Part shown: one piece after another, positions 52,431-61,329 of the stretch | Numbering within the stretch: position 1 is the first letter of the stretch | Layout of the letters: each line of letters begins with the position of its first letter | Source: Pontibacter burrus | GTDB taxonomy: Bacteria > Bacteroidota > Bacteroidia > Cytophagales > Hymenobacteraceae | Assembly: GCF_010686685.1 (NCBI RefSeq) | Contig: NZ_JAAGWD010000001.1 | Location: 558,001-622,000, forward strand | DNA length: 64,000 nt | Reading direction: 5' to 3' | The notes under the pieces: generated by a model | Told to the model about the DNA's origin: nothing | Databases searched by the model: none | The model's input: only the letters and a program-made list of their open reading frames with translations | Translations under genes and position numbers: made by a program

Positions 52431-52460
52431 TAAAGATAAAATTAATTTATATATATACAA
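52431..52460 (-). promoter_or_regulatory. Promoter of the cold-shock gene
   Basis: Minus-strand TTG at 52458-52460, a 19-bp AT spacer and TATCTTTA at 52431-52438 (7 of 8). The start codon is about 35 bp downstream, a short leader for a cold-shock gene. Confidence 0.6.
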
Positions 52461-52513
52461 CTTTAGATAATAAAAATTTTGCCTTTTAATCTAAAAAAAG
52501 TCTAAGTCTGGTT

Positions 52514-53011
52514 TTACCACGTATCCTGTGCTTTCATGATCTGCTCAATCAGTTCTCTGACAGCGCCTTTGCCGCCGTCTTTGGTAGCTATGAACGTGCT
52601 GATTTCCCGGATATCGTCGGCTGCATCAGCAGGGCAGGCGCGCAGGCCGCAGCGCTGCATTACTTCCAGGTCCGGCATGTCGTCGCCCATGTAAGCTACT
52701 GTAGCCGGATGGATGCCCTGCAGGTACAGGTAATCTTCAAAAACCTCTACTTTATCTTCAGCGCCCAGGTAAATATCCTCAATACCAAGGTCTTCCAGGC
52801 GATTACGTACGCCCGGTTCGTTCTTCCCGGAAATAATGGCTACACGGTACCCCTGCCGGATGGCATGTTTAATGGCAAAACCATCTTTGATGTTGAAAGC
52901 GCGCACCTGTTCGCCGTCGGCAAACACATATAGAAAACCATCGGTCAGTACGCCATCCACATCAAAAATAAAAGTATTAATGCGGGAAAGGTCTGTTTGA
53001 GTGATCGACAT
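52514..53011 (-). CDS. KdsC-like HAD phosphatase
   Basis: 165 residues from ATG 53011 (a Met five codons earlier, at 53026, is also in frame). FIFDVDGVLTDG is HAD motif 1 in the KdsC form, VAIISGKNE motif 2 and AYMGDDMPDLEVM motif 4, and the cap is minimal. It probably makes KDO from KDO-8-P for lipopolysaccharide, or acts on a related sugar phosphate. A terminator separates it from fdx-iscX. Confidence 0.88.
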   Translation of the reverse strand: MSITQTDLSRINTFIFDVDGVLTDGFLYVFADGEQVRAFNIKDGFAIKHAIRQGYRVAIISGKNEPGVRNRLEDLGIEDIYLGAEDKVEVFEDYLYLQGIHPATVAYMGDDMPDLEVMQRCGLRACPADAADDIREISTFIATKDGGKGAVRELIEQIMKAQDTW

Positions 53012-53028
53012 AAGCTTTGAAAACAAAA

Positions 53029-53052
53029 AAAGGTTCTTAAATAAGAACCTTT
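53029..53052 (-). terminator. Terminator of fdx-iscX
   Basis: AAAGGTTCTT and AAGAACCTTT pair around a four-base loop; a TTTTT run follows on the minus strand. Confidence 0.75.
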
Positions 53053-53102
53053 AAATGTATAGAAAATATTTAATATTTATATAGCCAGCACGGTTTTATG
53101 TA

Positions 53103-53339
53103 CTAGTCCTGGTTGTCGCGCCATTCGTAAACCCAGGCAGCCTGAATTTGCTCCAGGTGGCCTTCGTTGGCCTGTTCGCGTGTGCCTGCAAAGTTAGGCA
53201 GCGACAGTACCCAGTCCAGCAGTTCGGTAAAGCGGATGCGGTAAATCTTTGATTCATTGAAGTCATCACCGAACTTCTCATAAAGCGCCATGGCTATGTC
53301 TTCGTAATCGTTCCAGTGTATTGGTGGCTCGTAGCTCAT
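53103..53339 (-). CDS. iscX: Iron-sulfur assembly protein IscX
   Basis: 78 residues matching IscX (IHWNDYEDIAMALYEKFGD, YRIRFTELLDWVLSLPNFAG, LEQIQAAWVYEWRDN). It binds IscS and iron in Fe-S assembly. It follows fdx on the same strand, the usual isc neighbourhood, with a 115 bp gap. Confidence 0.92.
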   Translation of the reverse strand: MSYEPPIHWNDYEDIAMALYEKFGDDFNESKIYRIRFTELLDWVLSLPNFAGTREQANEGHLEQIQAAWVYEWRDNQD

Positions 53340-53344
53340 ATCTT

Positions 53345-53452
53345 TTTCAGTAATCAGTTAACAATTTACAGGAAACAATAAGCAGCTGGCAGTAAACAAA
53401 TTTCATTCTTAACTATAGTCTGGTAACTGTTTACTGCTAACTGGCAACTGTT
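53345..53452. repeat. CAGTAAACA/TAACTG word-repeat gap
   Basis: The gap between fdx and iscX repeats words such as CAGTTAACA, CAGTAAACA and GGCAACTGT. The same word set recurs near 60814-60852. Confidence 0.5.
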
Positions 53453-53453
53453 A

Positions 53454-53783
53454 TTAGTGGCCCAGGAAATCCTGAGGTGGTATGGTTACTACAACATCTT
53501 CGTTGCCCTGCACCACACACTGGCAACCCAGCCGGGAGTTAATGCGCGGGTCTATGGCACGGTCAATGTAATCTTCTTCTTTGTCAGAAATCTCTGGCAG
53601 GTCATCCATGCCGGCTTCTATGTACACGTGGCAGGTGCTGCAGCCGCACACGCCACCACAGTTATGCTGTAGTTTTATGTCGTTGTTCAGGGCTACATCC
53701 AGTATCGATTCCCCTTCTACGGCAGGGTGCATCTGGTCCGGAGAGCCGTCAGCAAACTTAAATGTTATATTTACAACTTTCAT
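53454..53783 (-). CDS. fdx: Adrenodoxin-type [2Fe-2S] ferredoxin
   Basis: 109 residues. The cluster ligands are in CGGVCGCSTCHVYI (C-x4-C-x2-C form, with an extra Cys) and LGCQCVVQG. Isc-associated ferredoxins supply electrons for cluster assembly; the iscX gene follows. A near-perfect promoter lies upstream. Confidence 0.93.
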   Translation of the reverse strand: MKVVNITFKFADGSPDQMHPAVEGESILDVALNNDIKLQHNCGGVCGCSTCHVYIEAGMDDLPEISDKEEDYIDRAIDPRINSRLGCQCVVQGNEDVVVTIPPQDFLGH

Positions 53784-53806
53784 TTTTCTAATCTGTAATG
53801 AGGGTG

Positions 53807-53836
53807 CAAAGTTATGAAACCGGCATCCCTAATCAA
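53807..53836 (-). promoter_or_regulatory. Promoter of fdx-iscX
   Basis: Minus-strand TTG at 53834-53836, a 19-bp spacer and TAACTTTG at 53807-53814: a perfect consensus match, 24 bp before the fdx start. The -7 box overlaps the ATG of the divergent 66-residue frame at 53814. Confidence 0.8.
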
Positions 53837-54014
53837 AGTTATAAATATTTTGAGTTTTGCCGCACTGGTTACTGTCTGTATAATTTGCGCAGGCAGTTTT
53901 ATTTATTTCTATAGTTGGCAGGTACGGACTATAGTTGCTTATACCAGCCTGGCAGCTCCAGAAATAGCTGAAATTGCCTACCTTAAAAGCACCAGACACA
54001 AACCTGTTAATTAA
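53814..54014 (+). CDS. Possible small membrane protein
   Basis: 66 residues with one strong hydrophobic helix (ILSFAALVTVCIICAGSFIYFYSW) and a polar tail. It precedes the dipeptidase by 25 bp. The start overlaps the fdx promoter, so translation is uncertain. Two CTATAG cores lie inside it. No family recognised. Confidence 0.4.
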   Translation: MKPASLIKVINILSFAALVTVCIICAGSFIYFYSWQVRTIVAYTSLAAPEIAEIAYLKSTRHKPVN

Positions 54015-54039
54015 CCGTAATAAAGCGAAACGACACACC

Positions 54040-55047
54040 ATGCAAACACCTGCCACTTTACCCATTATAGACCTGCACTGCGACCTGCTGGTATACCTGA
54101 CCGATGTGCCGGGTGCCATGCAGGACAACATAGACGAAATTGGCTGCGCACTGCCATCGCTTACACAGGGGAATGTAAAACTACAGGTAATGGCAATTTA
54201 CTGCCCCACCAAAGCGGGTAGTACCGTTTACTCCAAAAAGCAGAGCGAAGCCTACAAGTTGCTGGCCGAAGCCGACAATTGCCTTACACCGGTCAAGAAT
54301 ATACAGGAGTTGCAACAGGCCCTGAAAGCTGATACCACCGGTATGGTGGCTGCCATCGAAAATGCCTCTGGTTTTTGTGAGGAGGACGAGCCGCTGGAAG
54401 ATGGTTTTAAAAAGCTGGAAAAGATTATAGAAGATACCGGCCAGCTGCTTTACATCAGCATGACCCATAGTTTGGCAAACCGCTTTGGCGGCGGAAACGC
54501 AACTACGCAAGGCATTACCCGCGATGGCAAGATGCTGCTCGACTACATGCACGGCCGCCGAATCGCCATCGACATGTCGCATACAAGCGATGCCCTGGCT
54601 TTTGATATTCTGGAGCATATAGATAAAGAAAAGCTGGATGTACCGGTTATTGCCAGCCATTCCAATTTCAGGGCGCTGTGGCAGCACGAACGTAACCTGC
54701 CCGATGAGTTGGTGCAGGAGATCATCCGCAGGCAAGGGCTGATCGGGGTAAATTTCCTGCGCTCTTTCCTGAATACTGATAACCCCGATGCCATTCTGGA
54801 CCATATTGCCTATGGGTTTGCCAATGGCGCAGAAAACAACATCTGTTTTGGGGCGGATTATTTTTATACTGCCGATGAGAAGGATGCCAGCCGCCTGCCA
54901 TTCTACTTTCCCGATCTGTTGCACGCCGGCGTAAGCTATAGTTATATTCTGAACCGGCTACGCGAACGCCTGAATGTAAACCAGTTGGAACAGCTGGCTT
55001 ACCGTAATGCCCTGCAGTTTGTAGAGCGCATCTGGGCTGGCATATAA
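54040..55047 (+). CDS. M19 membrane dipeptidase
   Basis: 335 residues from ATG 54040 (earlier frames lack a likely start). The metal-binding motifs are PIIDLHCDLLVYL (HxD), AAIENASGFCEE (Glu), AIDMSHTSD (His) and VIASHSNFRAL (His), as in renal dipeptidase. It hydrolyses dipeptides, with broad specificity including D-amino acids. No signal peptide is visible. Confidence 0.93.
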   Translation: MQTPATLPIIDLHCDLLVYLTDVPGAMQDNIDEIGCALPSLTQGNVKLQVMAIYCPTKAGSTVYSKKQSEAYKLLAEADNCLTPVKNIQELQQALKADTTGMVAAIENASGFCEEDEPLEDGFKKLEKIIEDTGQLLYISMTHSLANRFGGGNATTQGITRDGKMLLDYMHGRRIAIDMSHTSDALAFDILEHIDKEKLDVPVIASHSNFRALWQHERNLPDELVQEIIRRQGLIGVNFLRSFLNTDNPDAILDHIAYGFANGAENNICFGADYFYTADEKDASRLPFYFPDLLHAGVSYSYILNRLRERLNVNQLEQLAYRNALQFVERIWAGI

Positions 55048-55264
55048 GCGACTTCACCGGTTTCGTTTACTAAATTGTTTTGACCGTTATAAAAAACGCA
55101 AGCGGTTATATATCAAATAATTATAAGCATACGTTTAAATATTATATCCCCCTTTACCAAGATTTATATATAGAAACGCTGCCATATCTCCGGAAATGCC
55201 GTATACGCAAAAAAGCCTTTAGCCATGCCCTAAAATGAGTTTAGAACACTAAGCCGATTCCGCC

Positions 55265-55918
55265 ATGGATGCTCCGGAATATACGCCGAACTACATTCAG
55301 ATAAATGAACTATACATCGATACAGTAGTGATCGATGATACGGAGTTTATAACGCTCTGGTGCTTTACCATGCTCGACGATGAGTATAAATTCATTTACC
55401 TGGGCTGCGACTTTACTCAGTTTAACCAGATTCTGATTGCCGCCGGCGAGAAGGGCAAGGAAATGGCACTCCACATGGCCGACATCCTTAACAGACCCTA
55501 CGAAACCCCGACCCTTATTCCTATAAAAGAACGGTTCGATGAGTACCTGGAGCTACTCGGCTTTGATATTATAGTTTACGAACCCCTGGCCGTAGAAGAA
55601 GACCTGGACCTGGATGATGATGAAGACACGCCAATTGAAGAGCTTTTTGGTGCACGCCAGAACAAAACATCACAGAAATACCTGATCTACCAGTTAGATA
55701 AACTGTACCCATCCAAAATTTTTGAACCAGAAAAGTTATCAAAAGAAAAGCTGACCGAATGCTTTGAAGACGACTCGCTGGAAATGGCCCAACTCTACTA
55801 TGATTACCTCAACGCGATTGAAAACGGCTATACCGAGTGCGAGGCCCGTCAGGTGGCAGGTTTGGAACGCGATCTTTTTTTCAGGATGGCCCGTAAGGCT
55901 GCCGAACTCTGGAGCTAA
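55265..55918 (+). CDS. Acidic protein of unknown function
   Basis: 217 residues, very acidic in the middle (VEEDLDLDDDEDTPIEELFG). The N-terminal half is beta-rich (LYIDTVVIDDTEFITLWCF) and the C-terminal half helical, with AIENGYTECEARQVAGLE near the end. No family recognised. The upstream gap of 217 bp shows no clear promoter. Confidence 0.6.
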   Translation: MDAPEYTPNYIQINELYIDTVVIDDTEFITLWCFTMLDDEYKFIYLGCDFTQFNQILIAAGEKGKEMALHMADILNRPYETPTLIPIKERFDEYLELLGFDIIVYEPLAVEEDLDLDDDEDTPIEELFGARQNKTSQKYLIYQLDKLYPSKIFEPEKLSKEKLTECFEDDSLEMAQLYYDYLNAIENGYTECEARQVAGLERDLFFRMARKAAELWS

Positions 55919-55926
55919 ACTATAAC

Positions 55927-56484
55927 TCACTTTCCTGTAGTAACCGAATCGATGGCCGCATAACCTGATTGCTGGCTGCGCAGCCTGTTGCGCATGGTGT
56001 TTAACCAAATCCTTAGGGCTGGGTCTTCTGTTTCTGTGAGCGCCTCCTGGTAGCGACTGAGCTGCGAGTTGCTGCTTTGCTGCAGATAATTCAGGTAGCG
56101 TGTTTTAAACTCCTCTTGATCCAATAATCTAAATTCTGCTATAGTTGCCTTGTCGGCGCCTGAGAGGCTGTCCGGGAGTTGTATGTGCTCATATTTTTGC
56201 GCGATTTTGCGGAGCCTGCCCAAGGCAAAACTATGCAGCTGGTAAGCGCTGTCGGCGAGGGTTACCAACTGCGAGTCGGGTGTTTTCTGGCGGGCTAACA
56301 GGCTAAGTTCTGTCTGCAGCATATTGGTGCTGATGGCGTAATCCCAGAACATAGGGCTGGGCTCGGTCTTGTCTATCGTATTGGTTACTTCGCTGGTTCT
56401 GCTTTCGGCGTTGGGCTCGTTGCAGCCAAAAGCAAGCAGGATGATAAGGCTGAGCGCAAATGTTAGAATCTTATCTGTGATCAT
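55927..56484 (-). CDS. DUF4142-like lipoprotein
   Basis: 185 residues with a lipoprotein signal (LTFALSLIILLAFGC). The helical mature part (MLQTELSLLARQ, LADSAYQLHSFALGRLRKIA) fits the DUF4142 helical-bundle family, though the match is not certain. Convergent with the acidic-protein gene, 8 bp apart. Confidence 0.6.
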   Translation of the reverse strand: MITDKILTFALSLIILLAFGCNEPNAESRTSEVTNTIDKTEPSPMFWDYAISTNMLQTELSLLARQKTPDSQLVTLADSAYQLHSFALGRLRKIAQKYEHIQLPDSLSGADKATIAEFRLLDQEEFKTRYLNYLQQSSNSQLSRYQEALTETEDPALRIWLNTMRNRLRSQQSGYAAIDSVTTGK

Positions 56485-56589
56485 AGTCTGGTCGCAGGAT
56501 TTTAACTTCTATTCTACGTGTTTCAGCGGGTAGGTTTAGCTTTTAAACAACTCTCCGTAATAATCCAGTTACACCTTTAAAAGCTATAG

Positions 56590-58908
56590 TTAGAAATCGT
56601 ATCGTTTCCGGACGACGGTTACATTACTTTCGCGGCCTTGGTCGGGTGCAATGTATGGTGGCATTGGTTGTTTGATAAGCTCCTGCGGGAGTGATAACGT
56701 GTGGTCGTAAAGCAATAGGTGCAGCGGTACATCTTTTTGCAGGCGTATGTCCAACTCGGCGTCTTTGGTCACGGGTAAACCATAGTAGCGGTAATGGTAC
56801 ACAGGGCCGGAAGACGCAGGAATGGAGGTGAGGGGCAATGTTTTTTTGTTAAGTGCAATGTGGCTGATTGCATCCGGAGCATCAAGCTGAACTATAAACT
56901 CGAGATGAGCAGCCTGGCGTGGCGAGTAGAGGCGCAACCGAAGAACCCGCTCTTCACCGGCAACAGAATCGGAAAGAACCTGAACTATAGGCGGAGCAAG
57001 AGCAAGTGGCGCAGCCTCGTTTTTGAGTTGTGGGCGCTGGGCATGCGGGTATAGTTCAGTCAGAGGATGTATCTGTGCATTTGTAAAGAACTGCTTCTTC
57101 CAGTCATCCAGATATGCTGAAGACGATACCCAGAACGCTTTCCCGGCATCCGCATCAAGATAATAAGCTACCTGGCTATGTAGTGGTCTTGCGGAAGTTG
57201 GCTTTTCTGCTTCTATAGCACGGGCTACCTGCAGCATGCCGGCAGCCAGCAGTACCAAAGGCAGTAATGGCACCACGCGCCAACTATAGCTTCGCTCTAT
57301 AATCATGAGCAGCGGCAGTAGCAGCCCAAGTAGCAACACCAACAAGGCAATAGCACCAACCGGCAACTGCAGGCTAAAGGCCACGAACACGACATATATT
57401 ATGGGCATGTAGATGAAAATGGCCGGGATAGCAGCAACAAGAAGTATAAAAGCAAAGCGCCAGTTGCCTTCAGGTTGATCATGCAGGTCTTGCAACAGTA
57501 CCAGTAGCATACCAACCATACCAAACAACAACGGGAAAAGCAGCAGATAGGTAGCAGCCGGAATCAGCAGCGCCATGGCTATAGTTAGCGCAAATTGAAA
57601 TACAAATACGCCAAGCAACAGCGCCGGCAACCGCAGCCATCGTAACACAAGCCAGCTTAGCAACATGAACAGACCCAGCGCCAGTAACAGGTAAGCAATA
57701 AAAAACTCATCGGAACTATAGATGCCATTGTGGCCGGGCGAAAAGGGCATTAGTTTTAAAACGAACCGGTTTAAGGGAATAAACGAGCCCACGACTATCA
57801 GCAATAACAACAGGTAAAGCCCCGTGCCGGCAAGAACTTGCCACCATGTAACGACGTTTTTGCGCACAGCTGTTTTTAGTGTAACCATCAGTAGTAGAGC
57901 CGCCACCGCCACAAAGAGCACATTTAAACCAACCGGATACTGCACTACCCAGCCATTGATGAAGTTGAAAAATACTGTATCGCGGGCTTTGGTGTTGGAC
58001 AGGTCTAGGTTGCCGAAGTGCTGCACTAAAGCCAGCATGTTGCTGCCGTGGTGTTGCAGGCTGCCCTGGTTAAGGTTTTCCGGAGAATCGGAGAGTTTGT
58101 GGTAGTGTACAAAGCCATCTATAAAGGCAGAGTTCAGTCCTGTGTAGCCGGCATCCTTAAAAATGGTGAAGTCGGTGTCGTTGGGCATGCGGCTGTATAT
58201 TTCGTAAGCCAGCGAACTCACAAATGGGTAAGGTGCCGCTTTTATAAAATGTTTTGCTACCCAGCCGTTCTGTGGGCTCAGCTCAAAGGTCATGCTGGGT
58301 CCTCTGTTGCCGCGCGCTTCCACGTTCAACACCAGCGCTACGTCTTTTGCCCAGGGGTGCTCCATAAAAGCTCTTGCTCCAAACAAACCATACTCTTCTC
58401 CATCAGTTAGCAGCACAATTAGGTCCTGCTGCAGCGGGCCGGTGTGCTGCAGGGCGCGTACCGTTTCCAGTATAGCAGCTACCCCTGCGCCATCGTCACC
58501 GGCGCCCAGTGTGTTGGGTTGCGAGTCGTAGTGGGCCATTAACAGGATGGCCTGCCTGCCATTGCCTGTTCCCTTTATCCGGCCAAGTAAATTGTAAACA
58601 TAACCGGCATTCACTACAGTGCCTTGCTCGTTTACTGCCATTGCCTCCTGTACCTGCGGGTTCAAGCCCAGTTCCTGCATTTGTTCCAGTAGGTAAGCCC
58701 TTACACGGGCATGTTCGGAAGTGCCCATGGCATGCGGGGCCTTTGCTATTTGGCGCACGTGCTGCATGGCCCGCTCAGCCGAAAAATCTGTAGCAGGAGC
58801 AGTAGCCGGAGCCGGGTTGGGAGGCATCAGCAGGAAAATGCTGAGCAGCGCAAGACCAACTATAGCAAGGAGCAGGAAAACGGCGATGGCAGTGTGGCGG
58901 AATGTCAT
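56590..58908 (-). CDS. M28-family zinc metallopeptidase with a multi-helix membrane domain
   Basis: About 772 residues from ATG 58908 (an ATG at 58929 adds seven). An N-terminal anchor precedes the M28 peptidase domain: LMAHYDSQPNTLGAGDDGAG (His, Asp zinc ligands), LLTDGEEYGLFGARA (catalytic Glu), LNVEARGNRG and a HKLSDSPEN end motif. Then about eight transmembrane helices and a C-terminal periplasmic-like domain follow, the layout of ER metallopeptidase 1 (Fxna)-like proteins. Probable aminopeptidase at the envelope. Confidence 0.9.
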   Translation of the reverse strand: MTFRHTAIAVFLLLAIVGLALLSIFLLMPPNPAPATAPATDFSAERAMQHVRQIAKAPHAMGTSEHARVRAYLLEQMQELGLNPQVQEAMAVNEQGTVVNAGYVYNLLGRIKGTGNGRQAILLMAHYDSQPNTLGAGDDGAGVAAILETVRALQHTGPLQQDLIVLLTDGEEYGLFGARAFMEHPWAKDVALVLNVEARGNRGPSMTFELSPQNGWVAKHFIKAAPYPFVSSLAYEIYSRMPNDTDFTIFKDAGYTGLNSAFIDGFVHYHKLSDSPENLNQGSLQHHGSNMLALVQHFGNLDLSNTKARDTVFFNFINGWVVQYPVGLNVLFVAVAALLLMVTLKTAVRKNVVTWWQVLAGTGLYLLLLLIVVGSFIPLNRFVLKLMPFSPGHNGIYSSDEFFIAYLLLALGLFMLLSWLVLRWLRLPALLLGVFVFQFALTIAMALLIPAATYLLLFPLLFGMVGMLLVLLQDLHDQPEGNWRFAFILLVAAIPAIFIYMPIIYVVFVAFSLQLPVGAIALLVLLLGLLLPLLMIIERSYSWRVVPLLPLVLLAAGMLQVARAIEAEKPTSARPLHSQVAYYLDADAGKAFWVSSSAYLDDWKKQFFTNAQIHPLTELYPHAQRPQLKNEAAPLALAPPIVQVLSDSVAGEERVLRLRLYSPRQAAHLEFIVQLDAPDAISHIALNKKTLPLTSIPASSGPVYHYRYYGLPVTKDAELDIRLQKDVPLHLLLYDHTLSLPQELIKQPMPPYIAPDQGRESNVTVVRKRYDF

Positions 58909-58997
58909 GGGCAACAGTGGGTTATACACTATATGGCAACCTCCTAATATAACAGATAAACTGATATGTTGTGCTTGTTAGTGATATTGGCTACAAA

Positions 58998-59032
58998 AAA
59001 AGCGGCACCCCTTTCTGCAGGAAATGCCGCCT
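58998..59032 (-). terminator. Terminator of the TerC gene
   Basis: GCGGCA...TTTC and GAAA...TGCCGC pair, and a T run of seven follows on the minus strand. Confidence 0.7.
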
Positions 59033-59062
59033 TTGAAATGAACAAAATGAACAGGAAAAATA

Positions 59063-59830
59063 TTATTCTGTATCTACTAACTCGCTCTGGCGCAGGTGCA
59101 CCGGGTCTGTTTTTTTGCGGAGCTTCTGGTTCAGCAGTTCTACCATCAGCGAGAAGAACATGGCAAAGTAAATGTAGCCTTTCGGAATTTCTACGTGGAA
59201 GGATTCAGCCACCAGCATCACCCCGATCATCAGCAGGAACGACAGCGCCAGCATTTTTACGGTTGGCCGTTTGTTCACAAAGTCACTCACGGCTTTCGAA
59301 AAAATCAGCATGATCACCATCGAAATGATAACCGCCACAATCATGATGCTTACATGGTTTACCAAGCCAACCGCCGTTAAAATGGAGTCGAAAGAGAACA
59401 CAATGTCGATCAGGATGATCTGGATCAGCACCTTGCCCAGTGTAGCGGTCGGCTTCGAAGCTTCATGAGATTCTTCTTCGCCTTCCAGTTTGTTGTGTAT
59501 CTCGGTAGTACTTTTAGCCAGCAGGAACAAACCACCGGCAAACAGGATCAGGTCCCTGATCGATACATCCAGCTCGTTTTCAGTGAACGGAAGGTTCAGC
59601 GTAAACAAAGGCTCTTTGGCTTGCACAATGTGACTGATAAACAGCAACAGGATTATCCGGAATACCAGCGCCAGCATCAGGCCTATGGTCCGGCCTTTTC
59701 CCTGCTGCTCTTTTGGCAGCCTGCTCACAATTATCGAAATAAAAACAATATTGTCGATGCCCAGCACCACCTCCATAAAGGTTAGCGTCAGCAGGCTTAT
59801 CCAGGTATCCGGATTGGCGAAGATTTCCAT
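59063..59830 (-). CDS. TerC-family integral membrane protein
   Basis: 255 residues with about seven helices. MEVVLGIDNIVFISI and IILIDIVFSFDSILTAVG are the two conserved acidic motifs of TerC proteins, which are metal-ion exporters or metallation factors in several bacteria. The name refers to tellurium resistance, but the substrate is not predictable here. Confidence 0.9.
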   Translation of the reverse strand: MEIFANPDTWISLLTLTFMEVVLGIDNIVFISIIVSRLPKEQQGKGRTIGLMLALVFRIILLLFISHIVQAKEPLFTLNLPFTENELDVSIRDLILFAGGLFLLAKSTTEIHNKLEGEEESHEASKPTATLGKVLIQIILIDIVFSFDSILTAVGLVNHVSIMIVAVIISMVIMLIFSKAVSDFVNKRPTVKMLALSFLLMIGVMLVAESFHVEIPKGYIYFAMFFSLMVELLNQKLRKKTDPVHLRQSELVDTE

Positions 59831-59998
59831 AGTTACTTAATTGCTATTGTCTGTTGCTGTAGCAGCACTATAGTCTAAATGCTAGGTTCATACGGATTCA
59901 GGTAGAACTGGTATAGTCTCAAAGCCGATCTGTATGAAATACACCTAAAAGCTGGCTGCAACCAGGCAGCATACAAACAGTTTAGCGGGTAGTAACTA

Positions 59999-60496
59999 TT
60001 AGCTTTTCATGTTCACGAATTGCAGTGGCATGCCTATTTCTTCAGAATTGCCACGCATCAGGGCAATCACGCTCTGCAAGTCGTCAATCTTTTTAGCGGT
60101 AACGCGAATGGTTTCATCCATGATGGCTGCCGACACTTTCAGTTTGCTGTCTTTTATCAGCTTCATGATCTTTTTAGAAGTTTCTTTGTCAATACCGGCC
60201 TTTACTTTAATGTCTTTTTTCATCATAGCCCCGGACTGGTAAGCCTCCTTCGAAAAATCGAGCGCGGTAGCATCAAGGCCCTGCTTCACCATTTTACTGA
60301 TCAGAACGTCTTCAGTGTGTTGCACGCGCATGTCGTTTTCCATGGCAATGTTTACCACGCTGTTCTTCTTGTCGTATTCTATGCTGCCCTTGGTATCGCG
60401 GAAGTCGTAGCGGTTCATGATCTCTTTGCGGGCAACATTCACGGCGTTGTCCATAGTTTGCGGGTCTACCTTGCTTACAATGTCAAAAGATGCCAT
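59999..60496 (-). CDS. YajQ-family nucleotide-binding protein
   Basis: 165 residues. MASFDIVSKVDPQTMDNAVN and IMNRYDFRDTKGSIEYDKK are the typical N-terminus, with MNMKS-type end (GMPLQFVNMKS). Some members bind cyclic di-GMP; others bind RNA. Candidate -7 element at 60543-60550. Confidence 0.93.
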   Translation of the reverse strand: MASFDIVSKVDPQTMDNAVNVARKEIMNRYDFRDTKGSIEYDKKNSVVNIAMENDMRVQHTEDVLISKMVKQGLDATALDFSKEAYQSGAMMKKDIKVKAGIDKETSKKIMKLIKDSKLKVSAAIMDETIRVTAKKIDDLQSVIALMRGNSEEIGMPLQFVNMKS

Positions 60497-60542
60497 AGTT
60501 TTATAGTTATGCTTTAGAATCTGATTTACTTTCTTACTTCAA

Positions 60543-60550
60543 CAAAGTTA
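60543..60550 (-). promoter_or_regulatory. Candidate -7 element of the YajQ gene (TAACTTTG)
   Basis: Exact TAnnTTTG match on the minus strand, 46 bp before the ATG; no good TTG at the expected spacing. Confidence 0.4.
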
Positions 60551-60704
60551 TTGTTAATTCCCGGATTGTTAAATTGTTGCCTTGCAGCGCGTAAATTGCC
60601 GACAGAAAAACAACTATAGCTGGGCAGCTTTTAAACTATAGTTCAGAAACTATAAATGAAGAATTACAGGTCTTTTGATCTTCGTCAAGAAATTCCTTTG
60701 TCAA

Positions 60705-60885
60705 AAGGCATTAGGCGTGCCGGCACAGCCGTCGGGCTCTCGCGGCTCGCTCTATAGTTGGTGCCCAAACTATAGGAGCTCAAACAACCGCTCCATCCCT
60801 CACGCAAGGGCAGTAAACAGTAAACAGTTATCAGTAAGCAATCAATACTAACAATCAACAATTTAACCATCAACAATCAAGCAAC
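60705..60885. repeat. Intergenic repeat cluster before the GNAT gene
   Basis: A GC-rich segment near 60715-60745 (CGTGCCGGCACAGCCGTCGG and on) is followed by AGTAAACAGTAAACAGTTAT words (60814-60835), then CAATCAACAATTTAACCATC words (60855-60880) next to the GNAT start. The last set matches, in reverse complement, 30493-30515. Confidence 0.5.
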
Positions 60886-60889
60886 AGCC

Positions 60890-61321
60890 ATGCACATTAT
60901 AGAGCCCGCCACACCTGAAGAGTTTGAGCAGTACTATAACCTGCGCTACCTTACCCTGCGCCAGCCCTGGGAGCAACCAAAGGGCAGCGAGCTCGCCCCA
61001 GACGATGAAACCGCCATCCACGCCATGCTGGTAGATGAAACCGGCGAGGCCATTGGCGTTTGCCGGATGCACCTGCAGACCCACGAAGAGGCGCAGCTCC
61101 GGTTTATGGGCATTCACGAGCGCTGCCAGGGCAAAGGCCTGGGCAAACTGCTGCTAGACTATTTAGAAGACAAAGCCCGGAAAATGGGTGCTACCTACAT
61201 GGTGCTGCAGGCCCGCGAAAAGGCAATCGGGTTTTATGAGCGAAATGGCTATAAAGTAGTAGAGAAAACGCACCTGCTTTTTGGCAGCATCCAGCACTAC
61301 AAAATGGAAAAGCAACTCTAA
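60890..61321 (+). CDS. GNAT-family N-acetyltransferase
   Basis: 143 residues. RCQGKGLGKLLLDYLEDKA is the acetyl-CoA-binding motif A (Q/R-x-x-G-x-G) and FYERNGYKVV motif B. Acceptor unknown. Convergent with the gene at 61330, which ends 9 bp away. Confidence 0.9.
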   Translation: MHIIEPATPEEFEQYYNLRYLTLRQPWEQPKGSELAPDDETAIHAMLVDETGEAIGVCRMHLQTHEEAQLRFMGIHERCQGKGLGKLLLDYLEDKARKMGATYMVLQAREKAIGFYERNGYKVVEKTHLLFGSIQHYKMEKQL

Positions 61322-61329
61322 ACCAGGTG

